Origin: IMCC26207 sp044357715
GTDB lineage: Bacteria; Actinomycetota; Acidimicrobiia; Acidimicrobiales; Microtrichaceae
DNA length: 13,175 nt
Assembly (NCBI GenBank): GCA_044357715.1
Contig: JBIKPA010000062.1
Span: 1-13,175, forward strand
Reading direction: 5' to 3'
Positions 1 through 6,946 of this stretch are shown here, piece by piece (position 1 is the stretch's first letter; every line of letters begins with the position of its first letter). Position numbers and translations under genes: made by a program. Under the pieces are notes generated by a model. The model did not search any database, was not told the DNA's origin, and was given only the letters and a program-made list of their open reading frames with translations.

Positions 1-607
1 GCAGAAATGCCTCTCGTTGGGAGCCAATCCACACCGAGAGCGCCTGGGCCGCTGGCTCACTGATTGGCACAACTCGCTGCTTAGAGCCCTTGCCCCAGAC
101 CGTGAGGCGACGGCGATCTAGTTCGAGAGAGTTCAAATTCAGTCCACAGAGTTCGGATACTCGCAGCCCAGACCCATACAGAAGCTCTAGCACTGCAGCA
201 TCTCTTGCAGCGACGGCTGGTTGAGCTAGCGCAGCAGCTGACGGCTCATCAATGAGCTGCTGCAGTTCGTCTGCAGTCAGGATTCGAGGGAGTTTCGCGG
301 GGCCCCGAGGCGAAGAGATGCCTGCAGAGGGGTCTGTCGCTAGGAGTCCGTGCAGGGTCATCCAAGCAAAGTAGCGACGAATGGCTGCGGCTTTGCGGGC
401 GATGGTACGCGGTGCCATTGCTTTGGTGGTTAGCGTTGCAAGATAGCGCCGCAACGTGACGCGAGTAACGGCATCTGGAGAACTCACGCCAAAGCGATCC
501 GCCCAACTCACAAAAGCTTCAAGGTCTCGTTGATAAACCGCAAGAGTCGAAGATGCCAAGGGCACAGCGTGAATGAACTCTTTTAGTTTCCATGAACTTT
601 CAGACAT
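1..607 (-). CDS. xerC: Tyrosine recombinase XerC, 3' end cut off by the window edge
   Basis: Site-specific tyrosine recombinase that, with XerD, resolves chromosome dimers at dif near division. The first 202 residues are in the window. Residues about 10-95 are the SAM-like N-terminal DNA-binding domain (TLAVYQRDLEAF, then TIARKAAAIRRYF). The catalytic domain starts near 107 with LPRILTADEL. The first catalytic Arg lies in GSGLRVSEL (R149) and the beta-hairpin Lys in GKGSKQRVVP (K173). The HxxR and Tyr motifs lie beyond the edge. The start is ATG at 607, preceded by GGAGG at 616-620 with an 8-nt gap; a later in-frame GTG at residue 15 would cut into the N-terminal domain. It follows dprA in the same direction after 128 nt. 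XerC is favoured over XerD by the dprA neighbourhood; the visible part cannot fully separate them. Confidence 0.9.
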   Translation of the reverse strand, partial: MSESSWKLKEFIHAVPLASSTLAVYQRDLEAFVSWADRFGVSSPDAVTRVTLRRYLATLTTKAMAPRTIARKAAAIRRYFAWMTLHGLLATDPSAGISSPRGPAKLPRILTADELQQLIDEPSAAALAQPAVAARDAAVLELLYGSGLRVSELCGLNLNSLELDRRRLTVWGKGSKQRVVPISEPAAQALSVWIGSQREAFL

Positions 608-735
608 CCCTCTCGCCTCCAGACATCTCGTCAATGGTAACCCTCGCAACGAACTCGTACTCTCGATGTGTAGCGTAGCCACCACAAAGGGTGGTTGTCG
701 GATTTTTGGCGGAGTTGCTTTGACGAGCGAGCCGA

Positions 736-1911
736 TTAGGAATCAGCCCGAGCGCGCCGTTCGATCCAACCACCCTTCCGCTGAATCCAGCCGTGAGCCT
801 CTAGCCAACTCAGCGTGCTCGCAAGTTGCGCAAACTCAAGGCCCGATCTCAGCCCAAGATGCTCCACAGAGACTGGCCGCCATCCAATTACTGCAAGTGC
901 TCTTTGACCGGCCTCGTCTGGCTCGGGTCGTTGATCTGGTGCCATTGCATGCTTTTGAGTACCAACACTCCCCCGGGAAATTTTACTCAATCCGAGCGCC
1001 ATCAAGATGTCATCGACCCCTAAACAAGGCTCTGCACCCTCACTCAGCAAGCGATTCGTTCCCTCTGATGCTCTGCTATCGATTGGGCCAGGAACACTCA
1101 AAATCGGAACATCTCGGGCTAAGGCTTCTCTCACGGTATGCATGGATCCACCTGCGCCAGCAGACTCGACGACGACCACAACATCTGCAAGGGCTGCAAG
1201 AATTCGGTTCCGAACTGGAAACCTCCAGGGTGCTGCGGGGATATACGGGGGGACCTCAGAGAAGATCACCCCAGCATTCACCACCTTCTGGGCAAGCTTG
1301 CGGTTACGTACAGGGCAGGGTGCATCAAGGCCGGCTCCAACTACTGCTGCTACTGCGGCTCCACTCGGGCCAACGCTTAGCGCTCCGGCATGTGCTGCTG
1401 CATCAACACCTAAGGCCAGGCCCGAAACCACCGTAACTCCGGCTTGGGCAAGGCCTGCGCCAAGTTCCTCAGCTACTCGTAGGCCATACCCGGTTGCTCT
1501 TCGGGTCCCGACAATGGCAACGCTCGGAGCCCCTATCAGATCGGGGTTGCCAAGATGGAACAACACAACCGGCGGGTCTAGGTCAAGAGCGAGTGAAGGC
1601 GGATAGCTTGCGCTTCCAAGCGCAAGTACGCCGACCCCGAGCGCACAGCATTTGTTCCACACCTGTCTCGGATGAACCCGCTTAGCCTCAACCACCCACT
1701 TATTAAGCTGATCTGTCTTTACTCCGAGCTGCGATGGTGGGTGAGAGATCTTGCCCGCCTGAAGGAGCTCCCAGACAACTTGTGCGCTGCCGTGCGAGAG
1801 CAGCCAGCGCATCCGTGCGGGGCCCACTTGATCTAGCGAGGCTAAAGCTGTGAGGTAAGCCTCGAGAGGAAGATCGTTCGCCGGGTTGCCGACTTCTGCC
1901 GCGTCACTCAT
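736..1911 (-). CDS. dprA: DNA processing protein DprA (Smf)
   Basis: DprA binds incoming single-stranded DNA during natural transformation and loads RecA; it is also widespread in bacteria not known to be competent. Length 391 aa. Residues about 15-75 look like the N-terminal SAM-like helical region. The Rossmann-type core runs from about 100 to 300, with VAIVGTRRAT (131-140), SGLALGVDAAAH (163-174), FPVRNRI (231-237), the GxGGS-like turn AGAGGS (251-256) and EGTNRLLSEGA (283-293). A C-terminal winged-helix region follows from about 335 to 385. The usual YP after GAGLD reads CP, and GSLITA reads GSMHTV; both are mild deviations. The ATG overlaps the comM stop as ATGA (1908-1911), which indicates translational coupling. 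The stop is TAA. Confidence 0.96.
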   Translation of the reverse strand: MSDAAEVGNPANDLPLEAYLTALASLDQVGPARMRWLLSHGSAQVVWELLQAGKISHPPSQLGVKTDQLNKWVVEAKRVHPRQVWNKCCALGVGVLALGSASYPPSLALDLDPPVVLFHLGNPDLIGAPSVAIVGTRRATGYGLRVAEELGAGLAQAGVTVVSGLALGVDAAAHAGALSVGPSGAAVAAVVGAGLDAPCPVRNRKLAQKVVNAGVIFSEVPPYIPAAPWRFPVRNRILAALADVVVVVESAGAGGSMHTVREALARDVPILSVPGPIDSRASEGTNRLLSEGAEPCLGVDDILMALGLSKISRGSVGTQKHAMAPDQRPEPDEAGQRALAVIGWRPVSVEHLGLRSGLEFAQLASTLSWLEAHGWIQRKGGWIERRARADS

Positions 1912-3419
1912 GCCACCACACCAATCTGTTGTTCTTCGCCCCGCAGCAGCAGCGCCCCCTCGAGATCATCGGTAGTAATTGGACCCCCAGTGCCCTCTAG
2001 GTCTCTGAGAGTGAGTGCTAGGGCCCGGGTTCGCTGCGCCCCACGCATGCTGAGTGTTCCCGCCTCAAGCCGTGACCGCAGCAGCCTTTGGCCTTGATCT
2101 GCGAGGGGAGCGAACTTCTCTAGAGCCTCTCCGCGCAGTTCACGGTTTGAGGTAACTCCGCGCTCGAACGCTCGGAGTCGAGCTAGTTCAACTCGACTCC
2201 GCACCTGCAGAGAAGACTCCCCTGTGCGTTGCGGAGCAAACACCATTGCAGCCTCGGGCGGGTCGACTGCGAGGCGTATATCGAACCGATCAAGCAAGGG
2301 GGAAGACAACCTGCGTCCGTATCTTGCGATTTGCCCAGGGGTGCACCGACACTCCCCCCATTGTCCGATTCCGCAAGGGCAGGGATTTGTTGCCGCCACT
2401 AACAAGAACCGGGCTGGCAGAGTGACATTCGCGTTTGCCCGAGCCACTCGAATGATTCCCGATTCAAGTGGCTGACGCAGCGCATCAAGGTTCGCTGCAG
2501 GGAACTCGCCGAGTTCATCCAAAAAGAGCACCCCGCCACTCGCTAGGGACACTTCGCCAGGTCGCAGCAGAGTTGAACCTCCCCCAATGAGTGCCACTAG
2601 AGAGGCGGTGTGGTGCGGAGAGCGAAACGGGGGTCGCGTAAGGAGTCCGTTATGAACTCGCAACAGGCCAGCTGCGGAGTGAACACGAGAAACATCCATA
2701 GCGCCGCGAGGGTCAAGGTTGGGAAGCAGACCCGGGAGCCGTTCTGCCAACATCGTTTTTCCAGAACCGGGTGGCCCCACCATGAGCACATGATGACCAC
2801 CAGTCGCTGCGACTTCTAGGGCTCGGCGGGCCACAGGATGGCCCTGAACTTCAGCAAGATCGCAATAGGAATCTGCTGCAACAGCAGCAGGTTCTCGGAG
2901 GGGCGGATTCGGCCACGGCTCTTCGTTGCGAAGAACTGCAACAAGTTCGCTGAGGTTACGCACCCCGCGCGCTTGTGCTCTTACGAGTCGCGCTTCTTCA
3001 AGATTGTCGAGTGGAACCACTACATGAGTACTGCTCAGCGCATCTACTAGTGGAAGCACACCAAGAATGGGCCGAAGCGTGCCGTTTAACCCCAGCTCAC
3101 CAAGAAAGGCAAGGCCGTTGAGGGCTTCGAGCTTGATCTGCTTTGAGGCCGCTAGCAGCGCAATTGCAATTGCAAGATCTAGCCCAGAGCCAACCTTGCG
3201 GACATGGGTTGGTGCAAGGTTGACAGTGATTCGGGTGTCGGGCCACTTGAGCTTGCTCGACAAAAGAGCTGCACGCACACGATCCCGAGCTTCTCGACAC
3301 GAGGCATCGGGTAGGCCAACAACGGTAAACCCCGGTAAGCCTTGGCCGACGTGAACCTCTACGACAACAGGGTGGCCTTCTACCCCGAGCAGGGTTGCGG
3401 AAGGTACTTCAGCAAGCAT
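1908..3419 (-). CDS. comM: ComM/YifB family Mg-chelatase-like AAA+ ATPase
   Basis: AAA+ helicase-like protein of the YifB/ComM family; in transformable bacteria ComM promotes branch migration of incoming DNA. Length 503 aa, normal for the family. The N-terminal LonC/ChlI-like domain covers about 1-165, with NLAPTHVRK (67-75) and GSGLDLAIA (77-85). The AAA+ domain has Walker A GPPGSGKT (215-222), Walker B VLFLDE (297-302), sensor-1 ATNPCPCG (343-350) and LLDRFD (375-380). The C-terminal Mg_chelatase_C helical domain covers about 405-495. Four cysteines (C347, C349, C357, C359) form the CPC...CRC pattern usual in the family. ATG at 3419 is preceded by GGAG at 3427-3430. Its end overlaps the dprA start, giving a comM-dprA unit. 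A candidate promoter and two hairpins lie upstream. Confidence 0.96.
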   Translation of the reverse strand: MLAEVPSATLLGVEGHPVVVEVHVGQGLPGFTVVGLPDASCREARDRVRAALLSSKLKWPDTRITVNLAPTHVRKVGSGLDLAIAIALLAASKQIKLEALNGLAFLGELGLNGTLRPILGVLPLVDALSSTHVVVPLDNLEEARLVRAQARGVRNLSELVAVLRNEEPWPNPPLREPAAVAADSYCDLAEVQGHPVARRALEVAATGGHHVLMVGPPGSGKTMLAERLPGLLPNLDPRGAMDVSRVHSAAGLLRVHNGLLTRPPFRSPHHTASLVALIGGGSTLLRPGEVSLASGGVLFLDELGEFPAANLDALRQPLESGIIRVARANANVTLPARFLLVAATNPCPCGIGQWGECRCTPGQIARYGRRLSSPLLDRFDIRLAVDPPEAAMVFAPQRTGESSLQVRSRVELARLRAFERGVTSNRELRGEALEKFAPLADQGQRLLRSRLEAGTLSMRGAQRTRALALTLRDLEGTGGPITTDDLEGALLLRGEEQQIGVVA

Positions 3420-3437
3420 CAGACTCCAGAAGCACTA

Positions 3438-3485
3438 GGCCAGTAGTTGGCCGGAGAGGCAGCGCTTGCTGCGAGCCCGCTCGCA
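3438..3485 (-). promoter_or_regulatory. Two small stem-loops in the comM leader
   Basis: Between the MFS terminator and comM there are two perfect inverted repeats. GGCCA (3438-3442) pairs with TGGCC (3448-3452), and TGCGAG (3470-3475) pairs with CTCGCA (3480-3485) around a 4-nt loop. If transcription starts near the candidate promoter at 3502-3530, both fold in the 5' leader of the comM-dprA mRNA. The nearer one lies about 8 nt upstream of the comM ribosome binding site. The role is unknown; short GC-rich stems can arise by chance. Confidence 0.35.
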
Positions 3486-3501
3486 AGGAGTTGGTAGCGA
3501 C

Positions 3502-3530
3502 AGTGTAGAGAGTTGCTGAGACGCTCTGAA
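3502..3530 (-). promoter_or_regulatory. Candidate promoter for comM-dprA
   Basis: Read leftward, TTCAGA (3525-3530, 4/6 to TTGACA) and TACACT (3502-3507, 4/6 to TATAAT) are separated by exactly 17 nt. The pair lies just after the hairpin that ends the MFS transcription unit and about 82 nt before the comM start. Position and spacing support it; the hexamers themselves are weak. Confidence 0.35.
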
Positions 3531-3540
3531 GATTTTTGAA

Positions 3541-3556
3541 AGGGGATCGCTCCCCT
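3541..3556 (-). terminator. Hairpin terminator after the MFS gene
   Basis: AGGGGA (3541-3546) and TCCCCT (3551-3556) form a perfect 6-bp stem; read leftward the loop is GCGA, a stable GNRA tetraloop. It lies 20 nt past the MFS stop. The following leftward bases are TTTC and then A-rich, so the U tract is poor. It could be a weak intrinsic terminator or a 3'-end stabilising stem. A second, smaller palindrome (AGGCC/GGCCT, 3564-3578) overlaps the MFS stop codon. Confidence 0.5.
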
Positions 3557-3576
3557 GTTCCTCAGGCCGACTAGGC

Positions 3577-4860
3577 CTACCCGGCAGCGGCTTTGCCCTC
3601 AGAGGCGGTTACCGCGTCGCCTGCCGCCTTCGCTGAGTTCGCAGAAATCAGAATCGGAACTCCGAGAAGAACCATTGCCACCCCGCCGCATAGAACCGCT
3701 GCCGATGCCGAGAAGTAGCCAATCAGCAGACTCCAGACAAAGGTTCCAAGCGGGGCAAAGAGGCCAGCGACGAGCATCATCGTCGCCAAGCTGCTTGCGG
3801 TAAGTTCCGGCGCCCGAGACTCTGCGGTTGCGCCAATGGTAAATGCGCGCGACGCAAAACGAAACACTCCGAACCCCACGGCTATTGCGGTCCACACCCC
3901 AAGCTCAACGGGGCCTGCTAACAGGACTGAACTCATGCCAAAAAGGATCAGGAGCACCCCTGCACCAATTGCTGTTATCGCCGAACCTGGAAGATCTGCA
4001 TGCCTCAGTGAAACTCGGCGGACAAGTTTCGGCGAGAACGCCTCACCGAGCGCCATTGCTGCCATCAGCAATCCCGAGCCCACGAGCAACGGTTCGTGCC
4101 GCAGGTCCTGAGTGATTGGCACAAGCAGCAAAGCCAACGGGGCAACACAGAGTGCAACAACGCAGGCCAGCATCGTGACTCGCCGCAGCGCTTGGCTGCA
4201 CCGCAAATTGGACACAACGTCATGCCAAGGCCTGCCGCGCTCAGCGGGGTCGATAAGTGCTGCAAGCGGTGCGACCTTACTCACTATCACTGCGAGTGGA
4301 ATGGTAAGTAGGCCATTCAAAACAAGGCCCCAGCCAAGGGGGGCAGCATCGAGAAGGAGCCCTCCGAGCAGCGATCCGATACCCCACGCAATGCCAGAGA
4401 TCACGGCCATTCGGGCAAAGGCTGCAGCCATTCCAGACGATGCTAGGTAGGCCTTATTCATTACAGGCGAGACCACTGACCCGAGACCTGACAGCGCCCC
4501 AAGCACTGGAGAGAGCACCAAAAGAAGTGGCATGCCGGGAACCCCACCAAGAAGCAGGAACCCGACCGTGAGCCAGACAACAGCAGTCACAGCTTTGCAT
4601 TTGATAAATAAAGAGCGAGCTCCGAGGCGGTGAGAGAGCATCGGTGCGTAGGGAATGACAAGCGCTGCGGAAAGCAGCCCAGCAGATACATAGATACCGG
4701 TGTAGACCGCTCCGTTGCCGGGGTTACCCGCAGCATTTGTTGTCCCTGTGGCTCCAAGGAATCCGGCGGCGGACCCCGCTACAGAGCAGCCAACAGCCGC
4801 CATATATGCAGAAGAGGTTCGCTTGGCAGAACTCGCTACATTGCCTACAACCTCTGCCAC
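3577..4860 (-). CDS. Major facilitator superfamily (MFS) transporter, substrate unknown
   Basis: A 427-aa integral membrane protein with about 12 hydrophobic segments, near residues 18-40, 52-73, 90-106, 110-132, 148-170, 175-195, 228-250, 258-275, 292-315, 320-340, 355-380 and 384-406. A basic central loop (about 200-228) separates two six-helix halves. SHRLGARSL (76-84) resembles the degenerate MFS motif A between helices 2 and 3. Drug-efflux or general small-molecule export is the common role of such proteins in actinobacteria, but nothing here identifies the substrate. The start is uncertain. The frame opens after a TAG upstream and offers GTG at 4860 (with a GA-rich, SD-like GAGGCAGAGAG before it) or ATG at 4803 (residue 20), which lacks an SD. 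GTG is chosen. It lies 85 nt after yceH and ends at a hairpin. Confidence 0.85.
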   Translation of the reverse strand: MAEVVGNVASSAKRTSSAYMAAVGCSVAGSAAGFLGATGTTNAAGNPGNGAVYTGIYVSAGLLSAALVIPYAPMLSHRLGARSLFIKCKAVTAVVWLTVGFLLLGGVPGMPLLLVLSPVLGALSGLGSVVSPVMNKAYLASSGMAAAFARMAVISGIAWGIGSLLGGLLLDAAPLGWGLVLNGLLTIPLAVIVSKVAPLAALIDPAERGRPWHDVVSNLRCSQALRRVTMLACVVALCVAPLALLLVPITQDLRHEPLLVGSGLLMAAMALGEAFSPKLVRRVSLRHADLPGSAITAIGAGVLLILFGMSSVLLAGPVELGVWTAIAVGFGVFRFASRAFTIGATAESRAPELTASSLATMMLVAGLFAPLGTFVWSLLIGYFSASAAVLCGGVAMVLLGVPILISANSAKAAGDAVTASEGKAAAG

Positions 4861-4945
4861 AACACGACTCTCTGCCTCATCGGACCAAGCGGTGGATTCC
4901 TATCAGTATGACCTAGCTAGTGCAACCGAATCAGCTGTTTGGGCA

Positions 4946-5653
4946 TCAGTGCTCAAGTGGGCCGACTAACTCCTCAAGGAGTTTTCCTAACCGCTCCAGT
5001 TCAAGTTCGACTGCAGCGAGACGCTCTTCAAGCGCGGCGTTGTGTGCTTGAACCCGAGCGGGTAAGGCATCACTGCTCCCCGCCTGCGAGATTGTTTGCG
5101 CAGAGGGCGCTCCCGTCAGCAGTTGCACCCATCTCTGATCTTTTTGGCCCGGAGCCCGGTCGAGTCTGAGCGCCATTGCCTCTTGCCTAGTCGCCAACGA
5201 GGTCAGCGTCTGCTCAACTGCATCCACGGAGTCAAAGCTAAAGAGTCGCTCCGTGCGGGTCTTTATCTCACCGGGAGTCTGCGCTCCACGCAGTAGCAAT
5301 ACACACAGCACCGCTAGCTGATCGGGAGCAAGGTTCCAAACCACGTCTACTACATGGCGGTATTTGGTCGACCTGTTGGACTGACTATGAACAAACCGGA
5401 CAAGGCCTCGGTCCTTCATCTCTACAAGCGCTGCTTCGACGGTTGACTCTTGATAGGCAATCACAGGGTTCCGTGAGGTGGTCTGACTGCACGCACGGGT
5501 GATTGCGTTGGTGGTGAGCGGATAATCTGCGGGGGTCGTGCGCTCCTTCTCGAGCAGGCACCCGAGTACCCGAGCCTCCGTTTCGCTGATGAGAGCCGTA
5601 CTGTGAATCAGATCCGTTTCAGATTCTTCTCTTCCAGCGTGCATCTCGGTCAT
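4946..5653 (-). CDS. yceH: YceH/UPF0502 (DUF480) family protein
   Basis: A 235-aa member of the DUF480/UPF0502 family, whose structure is a pair of winged-helix domains; its biochemical role is not established. Family signatures are ARVLGCLLEKERTTPADYPL (27-46), RNPV (61-64), STKYRH (95-100), LLLRGAQTPGEI (119-130) and RAPGQKDQRW (166-175). A predicted coiled coil (about 203-232, Leu/Glu-rich) ends the protein, as in the family. ATG at 5653 is used; a second ATG three codons on (5644) is equally possible, and neither has a clear SD. TATCCT, read leftward at 5661-5666, fits a -10 element whose start point would fall on the ATG, so a leaderless mRNA is possible. The gene diverges from a small rightward ORF only 20 nt away. 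Confidence 0.93.
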   Translation of the reverse strand: MTEMHAGREESETDLIHSTALISETEARVLGCLLEKERTTPADYPLTTNAITRACSQTTSRNPVIAYQESTVEAALVEMKDRGLVRFVHSQSNRSTKYRHVVDVVWNLAPDQLAVLCVLLLRGAQTPGEIKTRTERLFSFDSVDAVEQTLTSLATRQEAMALRLDRAPGQKDQRWVQLLTGAPSAQTISQAGSSDALPARVQAHNAALEERLAAVELELERLGKLLEELVGPLEH

Positions 5654-5673
5654 GATCCGCAGGATAATGAAGC

Positions 5674-5784
5674 GTGGGCTTCAATCCTCATCAAAAGACG
5701 CGCAAATCTGTTTGGGACTACCTATTTGTAGCCTCGGCACTGCTCGTGGCGGCAGGATTACTCGCGTGGGCCTTCCTCGGATGA
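5674..5784 (+). CDS. 36-aa single-pass small membrane protein
   Basis: A short ORF, easily missed, on the strand opposite its larger neighbours. GTG at 5674 is preceded by AGGA at 5661-5664 with a 9-nt gap; the stop is TGA at 5782-5784. The product begins with a basic, polar stretch GFNPHQKTRKSVWDY. One hydrophobic helix follows from about residue 17 to 35, LFVASALLVAAGLLAWAF, so the expected topology is basic end inside. From memory, actinobacteria encode short membrane proteins starting GFNPH and ending LLxWAxxG; I could not search to confirm. The 73-aa Cys/His gene follows 9 nt downstream, suggesting a two-gene unit. The upstream yceH start is 20 nt away in the opposite direction. Function is unknown. 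Confidence 0.6.
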   Translation: MGFNPHQKTRKSVWDYLFVASALLVAAGLLAWAFLG

Positions 5785-5793
5785 CGGCGCAAT

Positions 5794-6015
5794 TTGCGAT
5801 GTGCCGTGGTTGACTTTACGGCCACTGCTGACTGCGAGGTACGACGTATTCAGCCCTATGAGGCTCATAAGCAGTACACCTGCCCTGGCTGTAACAGAGA
5901 TATTCCGGCGGGCATGGGCCACCTTGTGGCAGTACCGATTGAAGCTCCTGACCTTCGCAGACACTGGCATCGAGGTTGCTGGGAGCGTCGCTTGACGCAC
6001 TACCCAAGGCGATGA
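5794..6015 (+). CDS. Small Cys/His (zinc-ribbon-like) actinobacterial protein
   Basis: A 73-aa product. Visible motifs are CPGC (30-33), H43, and RRHWHRGCWERR (55-66), whose H57, H59 and C62 could complete a zinc site with the CPGC knuckle. The core VRRIQPYEAHKQYTCPGC resembles a family of small actinobacterial proteins often annotated only as hypothetical or ATP/GTP-binding; this is recollection, and no nucleotide-binding motif is visible. The frame is open from 5785. Candidate starts are TTG at 5794 and GTG at 5806, with no strong SD, so the first dozen residues are uncertain; the conserved part starts near residue 16. It lies 9 nt after the small membrane ORF and converges on yraN, 49 nt away. 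Function is unknown. Confidence 0.75.
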   Translation: MRCAVVDFTATADCEVRRIQPYEAHKQYTCPGCNRDIPAGMGHLVAVPIEAPDLRRHWHRGCWERRLTHYPRR

Positions 6016-6064
6016 ACTAGTCGCTGGGCGACAAATGCCAACAAAGACAGCCTGAGCGGCACAT

Positions 6065-6421
6065 TCAGAGTGCTGACTCGATCACCTGGATCTTGTGGCC
6101 CATCACTCCTGCAACATCAAAGCGCACCGAATCTGGCTTGAAGGGAGCCTCGTCGCGAAGCCACTGAGCAGCCAGGCTTCGAAGTTTCCGACGTTTGGCA
6201 GGACCGACTGCTTCGAGTGCTGTGCCGTATCGCTCAGAGGACCGAGTCTTGACCTCGCAGATCACGACGTGGCGGCCCTTAGCCAAGATGATGTCAAGTT
6301 CGCCAGACCGACATCGCCAGTTTCGAGCAAGCACGCAATAACCGCGATCGAGGTACCACTGGGTCACAAGATTCTCCCCATAGGCACCCAACTTGCGTGG
6401 ATCGAATCTTGAGGTTGACAT
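6065..6421 (-). CDS. yraN: UPF0102 family protein YraN (endonuclease-like fold)
   Basis: A 118-aa UPF0102 protein with the restriction-endonuclease-like fold; its cellular role is not settled, though it commonly neighbours comM, dprA and rnhB. Motifs are LGAYGENLV (11-19), NWRCRSGELDII (34-45) and VVICEVKTRSS (52-62). These give the E41/D43 and E56-x-K58 arrangement of PD-(D/E)xK-type nucleases, followed by RFDVAGV (100-106). The ATG at 6421 is chosen because it has an SD (GGGAG at 6427-6431) and starts just before the family core; a longer frame from GTG at 6469 adds 16 non-conserved residues without an SD. It follows rplS by 123 nt. The lepB and rnhB genes that often lie between rplS and yraN in actinobacteria are absent. 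Confidence 0.93.
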   Translation of the reverse strand: MSTSRFDPRKLGAYGENLVTQWYLDRGYCVLARNWRCRSGELDIILAKGRHVVICEVKTRSSERYGTALEAVGPAKRRKLRSLAAQWLRDEAPFKPDSVRFDVAGVMGHKIQVIESAL

Positions 6422-6544
6422 CTGCTCCCTGCTCGCTGATCGCTCCGCCCAACTTCGCGCAAACAGCACGGTGGGCTAGCTACAGGGGAAGGGTAGGAAT
6501 CAAATCTACAGCCGCTGAAAAGCAGCCAAACCACGAGCAGTTGC

Positions 6545-6889
6545 TCAGTCGCGCAATTCTTTGATCTTTGCGGCCTTACCGATGCGATCACGCTGGTAGT
6601 AGAGCTTTGCCCGACGGACGTCACCGCGGGACATGCGTTCGATCTTGTCAAGAATTGGAGAGTGCACGGGGAAGGTGCGCTCGACTCCAACACCGTAGGA
6701 AACCTTACGAACGGTGAAGGTCTCGTGAATACCGCTGCCCTGACGACGAATCACATCGCCTTGGAACAACTGGGTGCGCTCTTTGTTACCTTCGATGACC
6801 TTCACATAAACCTTGAGTTTGTCGCCCGGGGCGAACTCTGGGATGTCCTCACGGAGGTTGGGTTGATCGATGAAGTCAGTGGGATTCAT
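6545..6889 (-). CDS. rplS: 50S ribosomal protein L19
   Basis: L19 sits at the 30S-50S interface of the ribosome. The 114-aa product matches the family along its length: DIPEFAPGDKLKVYVKV, then EGNKERTQLFQGDVIRRQG, TFTVRKVSYGVGVERTFPVH, and the basic end RAKLYYQRDRIGKAAKIKE. ATG at 6889 is chosen over an in-frame codon 16 residues upstream because GGAG at 6897-6900 lies 7 nt before it and homologues begin with a short MNxxD-type tail. The longer frame would also swallow the leader hairpin at 6908-6927. trmD lies upstream across 120 nt, with a candidate promoter, so rplS may be transcribed from its own start as well as by readthrough. Confidence 0.98.
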   Translation of the reverse strand: MNPTDFIDQPNLREDIPEFAPGDKLKVYVKVIEGNKERTQLFQGDVIRRQGSGIHETFTVRKVSYGVGVERTFPVHSPILDKIERMSRGDVRRAKLYYQRDRIGKAAKIKELRD

Positions 6890-6907
6890 GTCTGGTCTCC
6901 TAGAACA

Positions 6908-6927
6908 GTGCTGCAGGCGTGCAGCAC
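6908..6927 (-). promoter_or_regulatory. Perfect hairpin in the rplS leader
   Basis: GTGCTGCA (6908-6915) and TGCAGCAC (6920-6927) form an uninterrupted 8-bp stem with a 4-nt loop (CGCC read leftward). It ends 18 nt upstream of the rplS ATG, next to the GGAG ribosome binding site. L19 leader elements are known in other phyla (for example Firmicutes). I see no sequence match to those; position and perfection suggest autoregulation or mRNA protection. Confidence 0.5.
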
Positions 6928-6946
6928 CGGAATGCACAAGTTGGCA

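Noticed and set aside
249..506. Leftward 85-codon frame
   Set aside because: It is a different frame within xerC, whose motifs are continuous through this stretch.
679..694. Hairpin CCACC/GGTGG between dprA and xerC
   Set aside because: Only 5 bp with shifting registers, and no U tract follows leftward; a T run follows rightward but no rightward gene precedes it.
573..1606. Long rightward frames (287 and 199 codons) opposite xerC and dprA
   Set aside because: They lack any family motif, have Ser/Arg/Pro-rich shadow composition, and lie antisense to well-supported dprA and xerC.
4968..4983. Perfect hairpin AACTCC/GGAGTT followed by TTCC
   Set aside because: It lies inside the yceH coding sequence, encoding the coiled-coil end, and points the wrong way to end yceH transcription.
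6020..6032. GTCGC/GCGAC hairpin between the Cys/His gene and yraN
   Set aside because: A 5-bp stem with a 3-nt loop and no U tract is too weak to call a bidirectional terminator.
6422..6469. Longer yraN start at GTG 6469
   Set aside because: No SD, and 16 extra residues outside the family; ATG 6421 has a good SD.
6890..6937. Longer rplS start 16 codons upstream
   Set aside because: It would run through the leader hairpin and SD; homologues start at MNPTDF-like residues.
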